Position numbers and translations under genes: made by a program
The notes under the pieces: generated by a model
The model's database searches: none
The model's input: only the letters and a program-made list of their open reading frames with translations
Told to the model about the DNA's origin: nothing
NCBI GenBank assembly: GCA_023954375.1
Contig: JAMLIC010000053.1
Location: forward strand, 1-63,710
Source: Planctomycetota bacterium
Lineage (GTDB): Bacteria > Planctomycetota > J058
Length of the DNA: 63,710 bases
Direction of reading: 5' to 3'
In this document: positions 63,418-63,710 of the stretch, piece after piece
Position numbering within the stretch: the stretch's first letter is position 1
Layout: the number at the start of each line of letters is the position of its first letter

Positions 63418-63710
63418 GTGGCCGGCGCGGTGGGGCTGGTGGCGCGGTACTGCCGCGTGCGGTTCAGGCGCGCGGTGGGCGAGCGCCTGGTCGTCGAGGC
63501 CGCCGGCGACGGCTACACGCACGTCGTCCTCGACCCGGGCCGGGGCGCCGCGCGGGAGGCGCGCTTCGTGGCCGAGCCGGGCGACCCGATCGAGGTCCTG
63601 GCCGGGCCGGGCGAGCGCCTGCGGGCGGGCCCCGGCGAGGCGATCGTGCTCGAGCCCGCGGGGGCGGACGTCCGGGCGACCCTCGTCCGTCTCGTCCGGC
63701 GGCGCGACGG
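63418..63710 (+). CDS. partial unknown protein at the window end
   Basis: Open from GTG 63418 to the window edge (97 codons). Beta-rich sequence (LVVEAAGDGYTHVVLDPGRG, FVAEPGDPIEVLAGPGERLR). The start is uncertain: the GTG directly follows a run of 11 G at 63408-63418, and the gene may begin elsewhere. Confidence 0.45.
   Translation, partial: MAGAVGLVARYCRVRFRRAVGERLVVEAAGDGYTHVVLDPGRGAAREARFVAEPGDPIEVLAGPGERLRAGPGEAIVLEPAGADVRATLVRLVRRRD

Overview
A very GC-rich bacterial window. Its gene content looks most like the Planctomycetota: Ser/Thr kinases fused to TPR repeats, a GldA / GldF-GldG fusion / DUF4340 operon, VWA membrane proteins, a YyaL-type protein and an HPF-PtsN-HPr cluster. This placement is inference from gene content, because no rRNA gene is present. 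Genes are tightly packed and many neighbours overlap by GTGA or TGATG junctions.

Layout. 1-7.5 kb: hydrolase, TlpA-like thioredoxin, chorismate synthase (aroC), an LpxL-type acyltransferase and a frameshifted TPR protein. 7.6-12.6 kb: a DUF4388 (PATAN) protein, then an MNIO (DUF692) enzyme with a partner protein, flanked by inverted 19-bp repeats, then a small Cys-rich protein. 12.7-21.3 kb: a Dpp/Opp-type peptide ABC transporter whose binding protein and both permeases carry large insertions. 21.3-29.2 kb: kinase-TPR protein, lipoprotein, the truA-hpf-ptsN-HPr set, a thioredoxin, and a membrane protein apparently fused to an outer-membrane-like domain. 29.4-31.4 kb: YyaL (DUF255). 31.6-37.3 kb: a type II secretion/type IV pilus-like operon (one GspE-type ATPase, three GspF-like proteins, three pseudopilins). 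37.4-41 kb: esterase and an FHA-FHA-Clp AAA+ protein.

41-45.2 kb is the most unusual part. A membrane-anchored thioredoxin has an in-frame UGA exactly at its first catalytic Cys (W-UGA-G-A-C), followed by a SECIS-like hairpin, so it is a candidate selenoprotein. Upstream of it on the same strand is an array of 31 tRNA genes covering all 20 amino acids. By eye, 30 of the 31 have T-loop position 55 = G instead of the near-universal U (pseudouridine), and nearly all of these have an A-G pair in the D-loop where G18-G19 is expected. The one clear exception is the initiator tRNA, which keeps the canonical T-loop. The array also has short-arm tRNA-Leu, C33 anticodon loops, miniature D-arms, no A34 anticodon and an embedded protein gene. 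Copies of a ~92-bp dispersed repeat lie in and beside it.

45.3-63.7 kb: a Pro-rich membrane protein, the GldA/GldFG/DUF4340 operon, recQ (with an apparent homopolymer frameshift), DedA, a double-VWA protein, a tandem double kinase and small proteins. Several genes have apparent frameshifts in GC-rich stretches, so some breaks may be sequencing or assembly errors.
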